Below are positions 46,761 through 58,312 of a DNA stretch of 64,000 bases, one piece after another; the first letter of the stretch is position 1; every line of letters begins with the position of its first letter. A program made the translations under genes and the position numbers. Source of the stretch: Xylogone sp. PMI_703 (lineage: Eukaryota; Ascomycota; Leotiomycetes); contig JAJTUQ010000002.1 of assembly GCA_021399445.1 (NCBI GenBank), positions 1,240,001 to 1,304,000 of the forward strand. The letters are read 5' to 3'. Below the pieces are notes generated by a model. It saw nothing but the letters and a program-made list of their open reading frames with translations. It searched no databases and was not told the origin of the DNA.

Positions 46761-47596
46761 AAAAAATGGCGTAGACTTGTGGTTGGCGGATGGGTTGGGC
46801 TACATTGATTTCACGTTGACGTTTGTGTTAATGTTTAGCATTGCAAGAAACAGGCATTTGCCAAGGGAGTAAGAATTAAAAATCCTAAGAAGCTTCTTGC
46901 GCTGTATTATTGTTTTAATGGACCCAGAGCGTATCTGGTCGTCTGAATAATAAAATATATTCAGCCTATCTCGTCCGTAAACAATGTGTGTTTTACCTCA
47001 AATGAGTGTACCGTTCGCAAACTAAAACCCTCGACTGGCCGGAACAACCCGCTGCCAGTAACGGCGATAACGATAAGCATTGCCTTAGGTAAAACGCGGA
47101 GCCTTGTCGCGTGTCCAACCTCATGGACACCTTTATGAAGCGTTAATATTCATTACTGAGAAGATGCTTGAAGCCCTCCTCGTGTTAGTGGCGTCAAGCA
47201 AAAATCACTCGAATTTTAGTGATTAGAAATCTTGAGGGTTTTTCACTCAACCAATCGAGAATCGAGGGGCTGCCCGCCACACCCGAACCGAAGGAGCTCT
47301 GAGAAAGCATATGGGGCGAGAGGAGGGCCTGAATAATTAGAGTTGTGCTTGCTATCTTGTAATTTCAATTCTAATCTATTTTTGGGCTCATTTACTGATC
47401 GTATATCTTGAAGCTCCTGAAGCACTACAGTTATTTTGGCCACTCCACTATTTACTTCTGCTGCCCAATCCCCTCGCCTCGAGTCTCTGCCCTATCAATA
47501 TCAAAAGAGCGATCGCCGACCAATCCGATTCTTGACTACACCATAGGGCGGACGGTGAGAGTTGTGCTTGATAGGTGATACATAATTAGGGGCGGA
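46761..47596 (+). other. Intergenic spacer
   Basis: This lies between the uridylyltransferase and FYVE/RING genes in the same orientation. No gene is supported. Confidence 0.45.
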
Positions 47597-49838
47597 ATGG
47601 ATTCTCCAGCTCGGGCTGGAGAAGAAGCAGGACTCGGAGGTGGGGATGCGACCATTGATAACGGCACTGCTGAAACGCTACCTATTCTTCCACCAGTGAA
47701 CCCTGATGGGAGCTTGAATATTACCGATGTTGATACGGGTTCTCTGTATGGTGAGGATGGCCTATCCAACAACTCTCACATGGCGCTTGAGAGGTCGGAC
47801 GAACCGTCGTCTACAATAGCTGGGGAACCTTCAGACAACGACCCTGAGCCTGGAACGAATGAAGAGGCGTTTCCAACACTGGGCGAGTTGGAGGCTTCAA
47901 CGTGGGCAGAACCACCAACTTACGAGCCGAGAGAGCGACGACAACAAACGTTTAGACATGAGAGCGATTATATCAATAGCCATCTCCCTGAAAGTAGTGG
48001 GGTTATGGCAAGGGAAAGCAGGAGGAGTTCCAACTTTAGCTCACAAGCATCTCTGCGTCAAGCTTCTGCAGCTTCTTCTCGATCACGAAATGGTAGTAGA
48101 GTAAGCCGAAGTACTGAAGATGGAAATGATACTAGCATAAGGGCAAGTAACCTTCGCTCTACTTTAGATGCGCTCGAAGGACTATCGTTTTCTGGTGGTA
48201 GTGGTGAACCAAGCAGAAATCCAACAAACGATCGAGGTTATCCTCGAAGGACGTCGAGTGCAAGACGTACCCCGAGCCGCAGCCCTCCAACAGAGATTGT
48301 TATCCCTAGATGGCAACCGGATGCGGAAGTGACATTCTGCCCTATATGCAAGACCCAGTTCAGCTTTTTTGTGAGGAAGCATCATTGCAGGTATGCTATA
48401 CTTTTTATCCGTTCGACAATATCTGGCCATACGACACAGTATATCTGACTATTTCAAAGGAAGTGCGGACGAGTTGTGTGTAATGCGTGCTCTCCACATC
48501 GTATTACCATCCCTTACCAGTATATCGTCCAGCCACCAAATGATGGTATAACTACAGCGCTGGTGCTCGAAGGACATCTTCCATCGAATTCTCGCAATAG
48601 CGGCGTGCCAATAGGATATTCCGGCCTTGGAGGTGGTGCCAGAGTGCGACTGTGTAACCCATGTGTCCCAGATCCTAACATTGCTCCTCCACAAACTCCC
48701 CAACCAAGCGCTAGACTCCATCCTTCAGGCCAGGTGGGATACCATAGCCGGGCAACGAGTTCAGCTAACGTCTTCTACGGGAACTATGGAAGTAGGGAGG
48801 CACCTGGTACCAGAAGCCCGTATGAAGCATCTTCGACACAAAATCGATCTACCATTTTTGGAACTCGGGGTTCTCAAACTTCCTTGGAAGATACTATACG
48901 TCGACTTTATGGGGTAGATCAGACAAGTGATGAAGATCGCAACTTTTCGGCTCATAGGAGTCGCACTGTATGTATTTCTGCTCAAGTGATTTTAACCAGT
49001 GCTGACGCAAGTGCAGGCTCCTAGGCCCGCTCGCAACTCATCTCGCTCTGTAAGTATCCCAAATTCTGGCTGGACAAAGCATCCATTAGCATGCTCCAAT
49101 TTGAGAATGGATGTGTCTTAACATAAGTTATAGGCCTACTCGTTCGCTTCAACTGGACCTTCGTTGAACGCTTCTAACCTAAACACCTCTCAGCCTCACT
49201 ATAGATCTCTCATAGATGACTCACAGCGGCCCTTACCACCAGTTCCTCGAATCGCTGAAGAGGATGAATGCCCAGTGTGTCACCAAGAGCTGCCTTCAAG
49301 GACGCTACCAAACTTTGAGGCCTTGAGAGAAGACCACATCAAAGAATGTGTGGAACAGCGTCTAGCTGCCAGTTCCGGCCACGCAACCCGACCTGCGGCT
49401 GGAAATTCAATTGCTCAAGCGTTTAATACACCACTCTCTTCAAGCAATCCGACCAATTCATCACTGGCAGCTCCACCGCAACCATCACATGATCCTGGAC
49501 GTAGACGCGGCGCGAGCAGCGCAGCTTCCCAGGCTTCGTCCTCTACAGCTGCCCCAAGTACGTATGAGAGCCGCGCAGCTGCACGCGAAAGAGCCCATGC
49601 AGCTGTTGTGCTTGGAGCCTCTCGCTCTCCGCAAGGTCGCAGAAGTGGCGTCTTCCCGTATAAGGCAACGGAAAAAGATTGCATTGATGATGCAGAATGC
49701 ACCATCTGCATGGAGGAATATGAAGTTGGAGAAGAGATGGGACGTTTGGAGTGTTTCTGTCGATATCACCTCCATTGCATTCAGGGATGGTTTGAAAGCC
49801 ATCCTGGTCAGTGTCCTGTTCATGGTATGGACGGCTAG
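47597..49838 (+). CDS. FYVE and RING finger protein, candidate endosomal ubiquitin ligase
   Basis: Exons 47597-48390, 48460-48967, 49017-49049 (33 nt) and 49134-49838 give 679 residues. The N-terminal ~240 are disordered, acidic then Ser-rich. A FYVE-type zinc finger begins near 247 with RWQPDAEVTFCPIC. The basic PI3P-binding signature RKHHCRKCGRVVC crosses the first intron, and the last zinc pair is RVRLCNPC after an extra loop of about 40 residues. A C2HC-like knuckle (CPVCHQEL...HIKEC) lies near 491-516. The C-terminal RING is near 634-679 (CTICMEEYEVGEEMG, CRYHLHCIQGWF, CPVHG). The combination resembles yeast Pib1, an E3 ligase on endosomes and vacuoles, but is much longer. The function is inferred from the domains. 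Confidence 0.87.
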
Positions 49839-50337
49839 GACTTTTGTTGGATTGGCTAGGCAAGAATTCTGTTCCATTGGTGTTTCTTAGATTCGATATT
49901 CGATGCTAGACGTATTTGACAATTGCTTATGACGGATATGAGGCGTACTTGTTTCGGAGGTCGGGTTGTTTAGCACGTTATACAGGGGGGTAGTGTTTTG
50001 AGGCTCATATAGAGATGACTCCACTTATTTGGATTTCTTTTAATGTCAAATCATTTATAGTAATTCAGCGAACGAATAAGTTTACATGATGCTAAAGTGG
50101 CATGTGAAGAAATATCTAAGTGATACATTGTTAAGAGTTGTATTTTTCGTATTCGAGAATGGAGTTGGATATCTACCAGCAATTCGCCCCCCAGCTAGAC
50201 GAAAGTGAACGAGAAAAAAACACCGTAAGTCATGTTTTTATCATGTCACCATCAGAGCACCCTTCCCAACCAGCCGTAAATTCACTACGATCTTGCAGAG
50301 CTTCCCTTTATGCTATTTATTGCCTCTGGCCTCGCTC
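49839..50337. other. Convergent intergenic spacer
   Basis: These are the 3' ends of the FYVE/RING and Atg33-like genes. The gap is AT-rich and nothing else was seen. Confidence 0.45.
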
Positions 50338-51066
50338 TCACATCCTAATGATAACGACGTCTGAGGCACCATCACCCCAGAGGCCAATGACGCTCATCGC
50401 AAATCCAATACCAGCAAGAGTCGTCCTAGCAATCTGACTAGTCATGAATCCCTTAAGAGCCTCCCTGACCTCCTCGCCATTGACGTCCTCTTCGTTCTCT
50501 TCGCCACTGGCAGTTCCTTCGCTGTGATAGCCACCTACAACTTCATAGCTAGCATCCATTTGTCGAGCCTTGCCCTTTGTATCTCTCGAGTGGTGTTGCT
50601 TAGGCTCTGAAATTGATCGGCTGGGGAAGACGTAATCGGTGAAGCTGCTGCCTGCGACAAACAGAGCGGACCAGAGCAGATAAGGGTGCTTCTGCGCGCG
50701 AGGAGAGAGAAGATAGGCAAGGACGAAGGAGGTTCCGGATATGCTTGCCAGGGTACGGGCTTGGGTAAGAGAGACGGAAGCTAAGTTCGAGAAGGCTTTG
50801 GATGCACTGGTTGCTGATGGTAATGTCAAGAGGGTGGGGACGGTTAATGTGCTAAGAGTGTATGATAGACCCTGGCAAGAGTTTTAAGTGTCAGCTTCAT
50901 AGCATCCATTATCGCTGCATATTATTCTAGCGTGAAATTGAGAGGGTTTTGGAGGGATGTCGTGGTGGTGGATAGCGCGGGGCAGCTTCAGTTGAACACT
51001 TACTGTGAGCAGGCCAAGTGAGATTGACCCCACGAACTTGAGCGTTGAGACCGTTTTGGAGGTCAT
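50338..51066 (-). CDS. Atg33-like multi-pass membrane protein
   Basis: Exons 51066-51004 and 50871-50338 are joined across a 132 nt GTAAGT...TTGCCAG intron, giving 198 residues. There are about four hydrophobic segments: the N-terminal one is made across the splice (FVGSISLGLLTGLSYTLST), then LASISGTSFVLAYLLS, YLLWSALFVAGSSF and TTLAGIGFAMSVIGLWGDG. An acidic hydrophilic loop separates the third and fourth. Length and layout, with HPYLLW after the second segment, match yeast Atg33. That protein sits in the mitochondrial outer membrane and promotes mitophagy in stationary phase. Sequence similarity in this family is weak, so the name is tentative. Confidence 0.68.
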
Positions 51067-51577
51067 CTTGCCCAGACGAAACGAAAAATGCCGCGCTTGA
51101 TCCTGCCAATAAATGAACGCTGAATGTGTGATGAAGCACGTACAATGGGGACAGGAAGTGGTAGTGTGTTTGAGTTCGTCTCTGTGTCGAGCGATGGAAC
51201 TCCAGCTCTCCAGACCTGACGTCGATGCAGGTTGATTGGCCTACTTTTTGGCTGGTGGCTGCCAAGTTTGCTTGCGATGCTGATATTACATAAGCAGACC
51301 AGGTTGGTTGGTCGTTGACTAATCAGAATCGCAAAATGTCTCTTCTGTACGTAGCTCTGAGCCTCGGCTCCGTGTCGGCCCAGTTAAATACTCCGTACCC
51401 CAGGATTGCAGGTCGAGTCAAGGGAAACGTCGGCAAAGTCAGATTTACGGGCCGTCGGTTTTGCTTCATTATATATAAGTAATTGTGAAGGCGCCGGGGA
51501 CGCTTCTTGTTATCTTACCAATTCTGCTAGCTGCTCTTTTTACGCTCTCGGTTTATTGCAATCACACGCTCAACATC
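51067..51577. promoter_or_regulatory. Divergent promoter region
   Basis: This is a 511-base gap between the Atg33-like gene (minus) and the dienoyl-CoA reductase gene (plus). A TATATATAAG element at 51471-51480 lies about 100 bases before the reductase start codon. No other site was identified. Confidence 0.4.
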
Positions 51578-52817
51578 ATGGCTGAAGTCCCAAGGTCCGA
51601 GTACCTCTCCAGTGTGTGGAAGGATGGAATCTTCAGTGCGACTCCCCACCCCCTTTTGACTCAATGTTGCAACTTTTACTAATGAATTGGGAACCGGCAG
51701 ATGGGAAAGTCGTCTTTTGCACTGGAGGTGGTGGTACAATCTGCTCTGCGCAAGTCAGAGCTATGGGTACGTCTGCATTTCAAAATATAAGGGTTACACA
51801 CGGGGTCCTGAGAGAAAACTAAAGCGCTAACTTCTGTGTGAATGGACAGTTCATCTAGGTGCCAATGCTTGTATTCTAGGCCGCAATACTGAGAAGACGG
51901 AAAGAGTAGCCAAGAGTATCGCTACCGCAAGAAAGGGAGCGAAGGTAATTGGGATTGGCGCAGTAGACGTGAGAAAGATCGAGAGCGTGGAAAAGGCTGT
52001 GGAGCATTGCGTAAAGGAACTCGGAGGCATCGACTTCGTCATGTAATGCAAATCCATCCTCACAGTCGCTCAAAACCTCATACTGACTCGAAGGAATAAA
52101 CAGCGCTGGAGCAGCAGGAAACTTCATCTCGCCGATTTCCGGTCTTTCTGCCAACGCGTTCAAGTCTGTTGTGGACATTGACCTCTTAGGCTCCTACAAC
52201 ACCCTCAAAGCTACCGTCCCATACCTCCAAATATCCGCGGAAAGGTATCCCCCTTCGGCAGATAATTCGTCAACCGGTGGTCGCATCATCTTCCTTTCCG
52301 CTACCTTCCACTTCACTGGTATGCCTCTGCAGGCTCATGCAGCAGCAGCAAAGGCCGGCGTGGATGCTTTATCTGCTACAGTCGCTCTCGAGTATGGCCC
52401 TAGGGGCATTACTTCCAATGTTATCACTCCTGGGCCGATCCAGGGTACTGAAGGAATGGAGAGATTAGCTGATCCAGAGAACCGAAAAACCGGTGATCAG
52501 TTCAAGGGTATTCCACTTGGACGATATGGAACTGTTAAGGAGATTGCGGATGCCACGGTTTATCTATTCAGCGATACTGGTAGTTATGTAAATGGTGATG
52601 TCCTGGTTGTTGATGGTGGTAGCTGGTACGTTAAACCCTCACGCGTTGTTCCTTTCCCAAATTCCGCCCACCTCTCCAGCTATTGATATTTCTTAAACTA
52701 ATGACATTTATGAATTGTAGGAGAGCACCGCAATACCTTACTACTCAACCGTACCCCGATTTCTTGCTGGGTGATTTCAAGCGTGTGGAGCGTGGAACAA
52801 GACATGTAAAGTTATAG
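51578..52817 (+). CDS. Peroxisomal-type 2,4-dienoyl-CoA reductase (SDR family)
   Basis: Five exons, 51578-51635, 51701-51766, 51850-52042, 52104-52625 and 52721-52817, join to 311 residues with all phases consistent. The NADPH-binding loop is VVFCTGGGGTICSAQV, then LGANACILGR and the FVIAGAAGNF strand. The active-site helix reads FHFTGMPLQAHAAAAKAGVD. The classic YxxxK tyrosine is absent, but peroxisomal dienoyl-CoA reductases have the same HAxxAK form, so this is expected. Its role is removal of double bonds during beta-oxidation of unsaturated fatty acids. The protein ends HVKL, a near-PTS1 tripeptide (VKL), where yeast Sps19 has SKL. Peroxisomal import is likely but not certain. Confidence 0.9.
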
Positions 52818-53282
52818 ATCTTCTCGAATTTACTCTATCTATTCTAGGTATATGGATATGCTATGGGCTATGAGACCGGGGTTACCAATGAGGGCCCCTA
52901 ATGTGCGATATTGCAGGAATCTGGAGGATTTTTCAAAACCCATATATTGGCCTATATATCTCTTTTTTAGCTCATCATGCTTTATATCCCAGAATAATTG
53001 ATTCCCTTCTTGTTACCTATGGGAATGCTTCTAACAGCCTCAAACATTTTAACACCTAATGCACGGGACCCTTACAAAGGTTTTCTCCATGCCACTAAAA
53101 AACCGGCCCGCCTTGCCAGATGATGCCCGATGCTGGAACGCCTCTTGCATAGAATGCAACCAATGCCCTACCTATTCATTCTGCTCCATCACTTGTCATT
53201 CAGGGTAAGACAAGGCCCTGTGTTCATGTGATAGAAGTCATACAGCCGTCTCATCGTTTCATATGGTGTGTACCATTCATCG
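52818..53282. other. Convergent intergenic spacer
   Basis: This lies between the 3' ends of the reductase and Zn2Cys6 genes. No feature was seen. Confidence 0.45.
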
Positions 53283-56044
53283 TTATAACTCCGCATGATA
53301 GACCCCCTGGAGAATCCTCCAACACCACTCTGCAACTGCATCAATGCCCTTTAAATCCCTAATCCAATCCACCATCAATGCTGTAGTAGAAGCAACCTCT
53401 ATTTCGAAGCTCGGACCACAAAGTCTGGTCCTTATGTCAAACAACATCGGATTATGTTTCGTAACATGAAATATAAGTAATATGCCTAGAAAACACTGTG
53501 ACCAAGAAAAGAGGTATGGAATCAACCTTTTATGTCGAGATACCGGTGATAACAACAGCGGCCATTTTATACATGACTAAAAGAGAACACATTAGCGATA
53601 CTTTGAAATATACTTGATATTGACAGGGCGGAATGGTTGGGGACTCTCCTACACGCAAGCATTCCGCCACATTTTCAGCATCTTCCTGCGTGGTGTCTTC
53701 TGGATAATGCAGTGCTTTATATATAAACGGCAAATGAGCCATGTATTTGGCAAAGTAATATCTTGTTCGCAAAAGCGCAACTTGTATATCATATACATAT
53801 AGATATTGCAGAGGCTCAGCATCAATGTCTAAGAAAAACATCGGTCTTTCTGGCCCCTTTCCTTGCCCGGGAAGGCTGGGGTCGAGCTGAGCAGCAAATG
53901 TCGGATCATTTTGGTGCGGATAGGGATAACTTGTTGGGTCCTCTTCAACCCACTGCAGTTCTCTCGGAAGCATGCCCCGCCACTGTCTGAGCTGTGATGT
54001 AAAGAGTTTCAGAGAGCTAAATGTTGGTCCACTAGTGTCTTCGCTATCCGGCTCGAGGTAATTAATCGCTAAAGGCGCTATTTCAGAGTCAGGTAAACAG
54101 GGAAGAATCAACAAGGAGATCCTCTCACATTTGCTGATATTGCTACTTAAATTCGCACACAATCTTCGGAGGGCAATGTGTGAAGCATAATGAGCTTCAA
54201 ATTGTGTAGCTTGGTTCCCTCGAACATCCTCCTCGCAAAGTGGTACACTAAAGCTAGGTATTCCAACCCTATTCTCCAAATCCAAGATTCCAGTTAGGGG
54301 CAGATCGATCTCCAGATGCAAGCTTCTAAAGGCCCTATATTAGACAAAGAAGTAAAATATACCGGGCACCAAATAGCTCACGTTTCCATGATCGCACAAT
54401 GCCAATAAGCGCGCCTGATGACATCGCCTCTCGGTGTATCCCAGTCGATAGAAGAACTACATTATCTACTTAGTAAAGCTTCACCAATCAAACACGATTG
54501 ATATAATACAATACCTTGTGAGGAGAACCTGACAAGCCGCAGAGGCGGCTACATTCATTCTCCAAAACTCCTATTCTTATAATCAGAACCGCGCACCTGC
54601 CAATGCTCGAAACTAACTTACCAGATGACGACAACAGGCCTCCAGATAAATACTACAATTCAAATAATAAGTTACGTCATTACCCTCAAAAAAAAAAAAC
54701 CAAAACAAAGAAGACTTCAGAGAAGTGGGGAACAAAATTGAAAAGAAAACAAGGGAAAGGTGCAGTTTTGCAATTACACACCCGGCTAAAGAGTATATTT
54801 GGACATTCTCGAGGTCGCATTCTGTTAAGGTAAACCCTATGCGTTTCCTAGCTTCGTTGAAAAGGGCAAGGCCAGGTGGCTTTGTTGAAGTACCTCCTCT
54901 TACACCACTTAATCTTCCATTCTGCTCACCAATCGGCTTTCCTTGAATTCCTTCGATTGCTAATTCTCCAAGAGCAAATACAAGCAGAGCTATGACAGAC
55001 TCAGTGTCGCCGTTGAAGCCTTCCACCAAGACTTTGGATAAAGTTTCTGACATGAATGTTTGCCTGTCCATAAACGGATACATGAAATTGAACGTGTCGA
55101 AGTAGGCGGTCGCCAAGTGACGCATAGTTCCTGGACTCAATGCGGGAAACGTTGATCTCGGTGCTCCTGTCATCCTTGTAGCTGGTGTTTGCATACCAAT
55201 AAATGGCTGGTCTTGGATATGTTCGTCGAGTGGTAAATGAGGGATAGATGTTACTTTGTGTACTCTGTTCAGAAATACCAATCCTTCCTGATCCAACATC
55301 TTCAACTCAGAGGCGCTTGATGGTATTGCCTGTAGCAAAAGCTGCTGCATGGCCGGCCATGTCAAAATCTTAAGGGATGCTGAAGCAGGTTTATACGGGA
55401 TCGATTTCTTTCCGATATTTGGACTATATATCTGAGATCGCTGGAATGAAGGGGTAGGATATGGAGGCTGATTTTCAAAATTCGTAACAGAAAAGGAAAT
55501 ATGGCTAGGAGGCTGTCGTGGTGATGCCTGTGAAATGAATCCCGGAGAGGCATAAGGCAGGGCTCCTGAAAGTCGGTCTATTTTAATTTCAAGGCTCTTC
55601 AATCGGTCAAGGATCTCAACAAGAGTCTTGTCTTTCCTAGAGAATTATTTAGTCATAGTCACCAAGTCGTAGAATTCGGGGGGCAGTTTGAGCGGCTCGT
55701 GGGCTCCTATATGGGTTGATATTTTGTTCCACTTACTTTGTAGGCTGTGGCTCTCGATAATTGCACTCAAGATTCATCCTCTTACACAGGCTACATTTAG
55801 GGCGTTGCTCGTCACATTTATGCTTTCTTGCTCGACAGTTATCACATGCCTTCGATGGTCAGCACAGAGCAAGCACTCCCCAAACTGTATATCTGCAATC
55901 TCACGAGTACAGTGATAAACAAGAGATGCCACAGAAGAGTAAAACAGAACCTGCTCTCACCTGTGCTGCAATTGCACCCCTCTCCTTTCTCTGGTTCTGC
56001 GACGATGGCCCAGAGCTGCCGCTTGACGATGGATCAGGATTCAT
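53283..56044 (-). CDS. Zn2Cys6 fungal transcription factor, eight exons
   Basis: The exons are 56044-55961, 55849-55737, 55636-54782, 54652-54622, 54570-54515, 54456-54382, 54334-53653 and 53576-53283. All phases join, giving 729 residues with no break. The zinc cluster straddles the first junction: ACDNCRARKHKCDEQRPKCS with C-X2-C-X6-C-X6-C-X2-C-X6-C spacing (30-58). The next intron follows, then a coiled coil (LVEILDRLKSLEIKIDRL). The fungal-specific transcription factor region begins near 200 (GTMRHLATAYFDTFNFMYPF) and includes NVQIYSLAG, YLEACCRHL, RAYWHCAIMETAFRSLHLEI. The C-terminus reads PYLFSWSQCFLGILLI. Exon 4 is only 31 nt. The target pathway is unknown, and no biosynthetic cluster surrounds it. 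Confidence 0.85.
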
Positions 56045-56922
56045 GGCAGGACAAGATTTCTCAAGCGTAGTAGGATGGAGCGCTCCGTTTGACAGTGAGA
56101 TCTAATGAAGGAATAACAAAACTAACGCGAATTCGGTGCTGTCCAAGAGGCAGGCATTGGCGTAGCTGCAGCACCTCCGATATTCATAGAGCAATGACGT
56201 TATCACGAAAGGAGAAGCAGAAAACGGAAGCTGCAGCACAACTAAAGGAAATCCTTTGGAGTATTTTGATCTTTTGCCTAGGTGGCGTCCGTTTCCACCT
56301 ATTGCGATAATAGGAGTTGGGTGTTCCAGTCGTTTTGGGGGAGTCTCCAAGGTCTATCGGGCACGGGAACTGCAGGCGTCCAAACGGTATGAGGCATGCA
56401 CGGATAACGACGACCACAAACATCCGTATATATTAGGGTTCAGGAGTGTTGTTGGAGACGCGATTTCTAGGTCTCCGCACTATGGGATTGTGAAGAAATT
56501 GGAAGAAATCCTCTAATTGAACAAACCTGAAGTTTGGAGCCCGGAGATGTGTCCGATTCCGACTGAAATCAACCAAGGCCTTGGGAAAGTGGTCCACCAC
56601 AAACGTAACAAATGATGCCGAAGCGCAGTCGCGCCCCATAACCTAATATCTACTGAAACCATTACTGCCAAGTCTCATTTTTTCATTTTTGTTCATTAAT
56701 GTCACTTGAGCCTGATGACCCGTGGTACATCTGGAGATGTTCGGCTCGCAACTTTTTCGTTGCGCGCAACAGCTCCTGCGAAAAACTCTGGCACTCTGCG
56801 AACTCGATGCGGAGACGTCAGCTCTGTGGCCGTCTGCTTTGGTGGAGTTCGTTAGCGCGCTTGCGCTGAAAAGAGAGGCAACCAACCTGCTGGGCTTGTG
56901 CAGGCAGCGCAGCCTCTTGTAG

Positions 56923-57034
56923 CCTTGGCTTGCGGCGGATAAAATAGTTGGCATGGTGGTACATAAGTCGCCACCAAGTTTGGCGAGCCCAGAAGTACCA
57001 CACTGACAACTATTTTGTCCGCCGCGAGCTTGGG
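56923..57034. repeat. Foldback (imperfect inverted repeat) element
   Basis: The left arm 56923-56962 and right arm 56995-57034 are 40 bases each and match as reverse complements except for about eight positions. The core GGCGGA(T/C)AAAATAGTTG is shared. The spacer has an inner pair TCGCCA (56968-56973) and TGGCGA (56981-56986), so the whole 112 bases can fold into one hairpin. Confidence 0.85.
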
Positions 57035-58172
57035 TACACGGTGGTGAAGGTCCGCATCTGCAGCAACTGCCTTGGAGGGATGGGGGGAAGCAGCAGCAAC
57101 GTTTCCACGGAGGTCGATGGCAAGTGGCGACGTTCGCCCGGAGATGTGTCCGGTTGACGCAAAGACCAGTAGAAATGAGGGCTCCGCTGGATTTACAGTG
57201 GTGGACTACTCTGCTGGTTGATTCACCCCACCAGGACGTGCTGTAGAGGCTTGTCAAACGGTGTCTCTGGAGCCATATTCAAGCATTAGAATGTACAGTG
57301 CCGTAATAGAAAATCCCGCTATAGCCAGTCGCTTTAGAGAGAAGCACTGTGCTGCAAGGGGGTGCCAGATCTGAGATGCGAAGATACTGTGCTGAACAGC
57401 ACTGTACTTAAGGGCAGCGTGTAACTGAACCTGTACCACCAACAGCCCTCAATGTCCTTGAGCGTAGAAATCCGCCGTCCATAATTCCTACATGGCTTCT
57501 CCTTTTTAATATTGTTCTCATCTGCAGCTTAGACAAGCAAAGGCCTGTCAGAACAAAAATAGATCCCCAATAGTCTGGCTGCTTGTTCACCCTTATTTGT
57601 TCCGACAAGGCCCAACTTCTGGTTCTCGAGAGTCAACACTCTACCAACATCCTACAAACAAAACACCAACAAAACATGATGACATGTTCTATGCTCTTTC
57701 AACTAACTGTACAGTTAATCTAGGTAGATTTTGCTTCGATAAACATCGGGTCTAAAAAGAAAGCCTTGTTTCGCGCATCTCCAGAGCGTAACAGCCTTTC
57801 TTGTTTCACCAAGCTTTGCAGTCCCGCAGAAGAGATATTTAACACCTAACTGGTACACCCTTCAATCATGCCACACACTTACCTCTTTGACATATGTATG
57901 AGAAGTTGCATGGGCCGGAAAGTTATCAGAAACAAAAAAGTTGGTTTTGGTGAAGAAGACAAAAGTTACTGAAAATGAATCATCCAATGGTCAGAGGGAA
58001 AGCAATACCTTTTTGGAAGAGAGAACGCAGAAGACGGAGACTTTGCTCCGGAACTTAAGCCTCGAGTAACAGATATACAACAATATTGCAAAACTGAACG
58101 GGGTAGCCAACATCAGAAGAGCATATTCCCACATATCCTTTGCAATTAGAGCGTAAGACCTCTAATCTTTTT

Positions 58173-58312
58173 TCTTGGTCGGAAGCCCAAAAACCAGTTC
58201 ATGGAGGAGCGGCGCGTATTAGGGTCCAATTCAATTTCCCAAAGTTTCTCGCTCCCGGCGGCAGATCAGATCACCTCCTCTATCCAATAAACTAAACAAA
58301 TACATGCGAGAC
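58173..58312 (+). repeat. Dispersed repeat, copy 2
   Basis: This matches 13846-13972 in the same orientation, sharing blocks such as AGTTTCTCGCTCCCGG and TCGGAAG, and AATAAACTAAACAA near the end. The transition-type differences resemble repeat-induced point mutation. Confidence 0.8.

Noticed and set aside
52320..52375. Missing catalytic Tyr in the SDR protein taken as inactivation
   Set aside because: Peroxisomal dienoyl-CoA reductases normally show HAxxAK instead of YxxxK here.
53283..56044. Apparent pseudogene made of several separated frames
   Set aside because: All pieces join through proper GT-AG introns with consistent phase, so it is an intact eight-exon regulator.
56643..57257. 204-codon minus-strand frame, Cys/Ser-rich
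   Set aside because: It runs through the foldback element. Its composition is irregular and no motif or splice partner was found.
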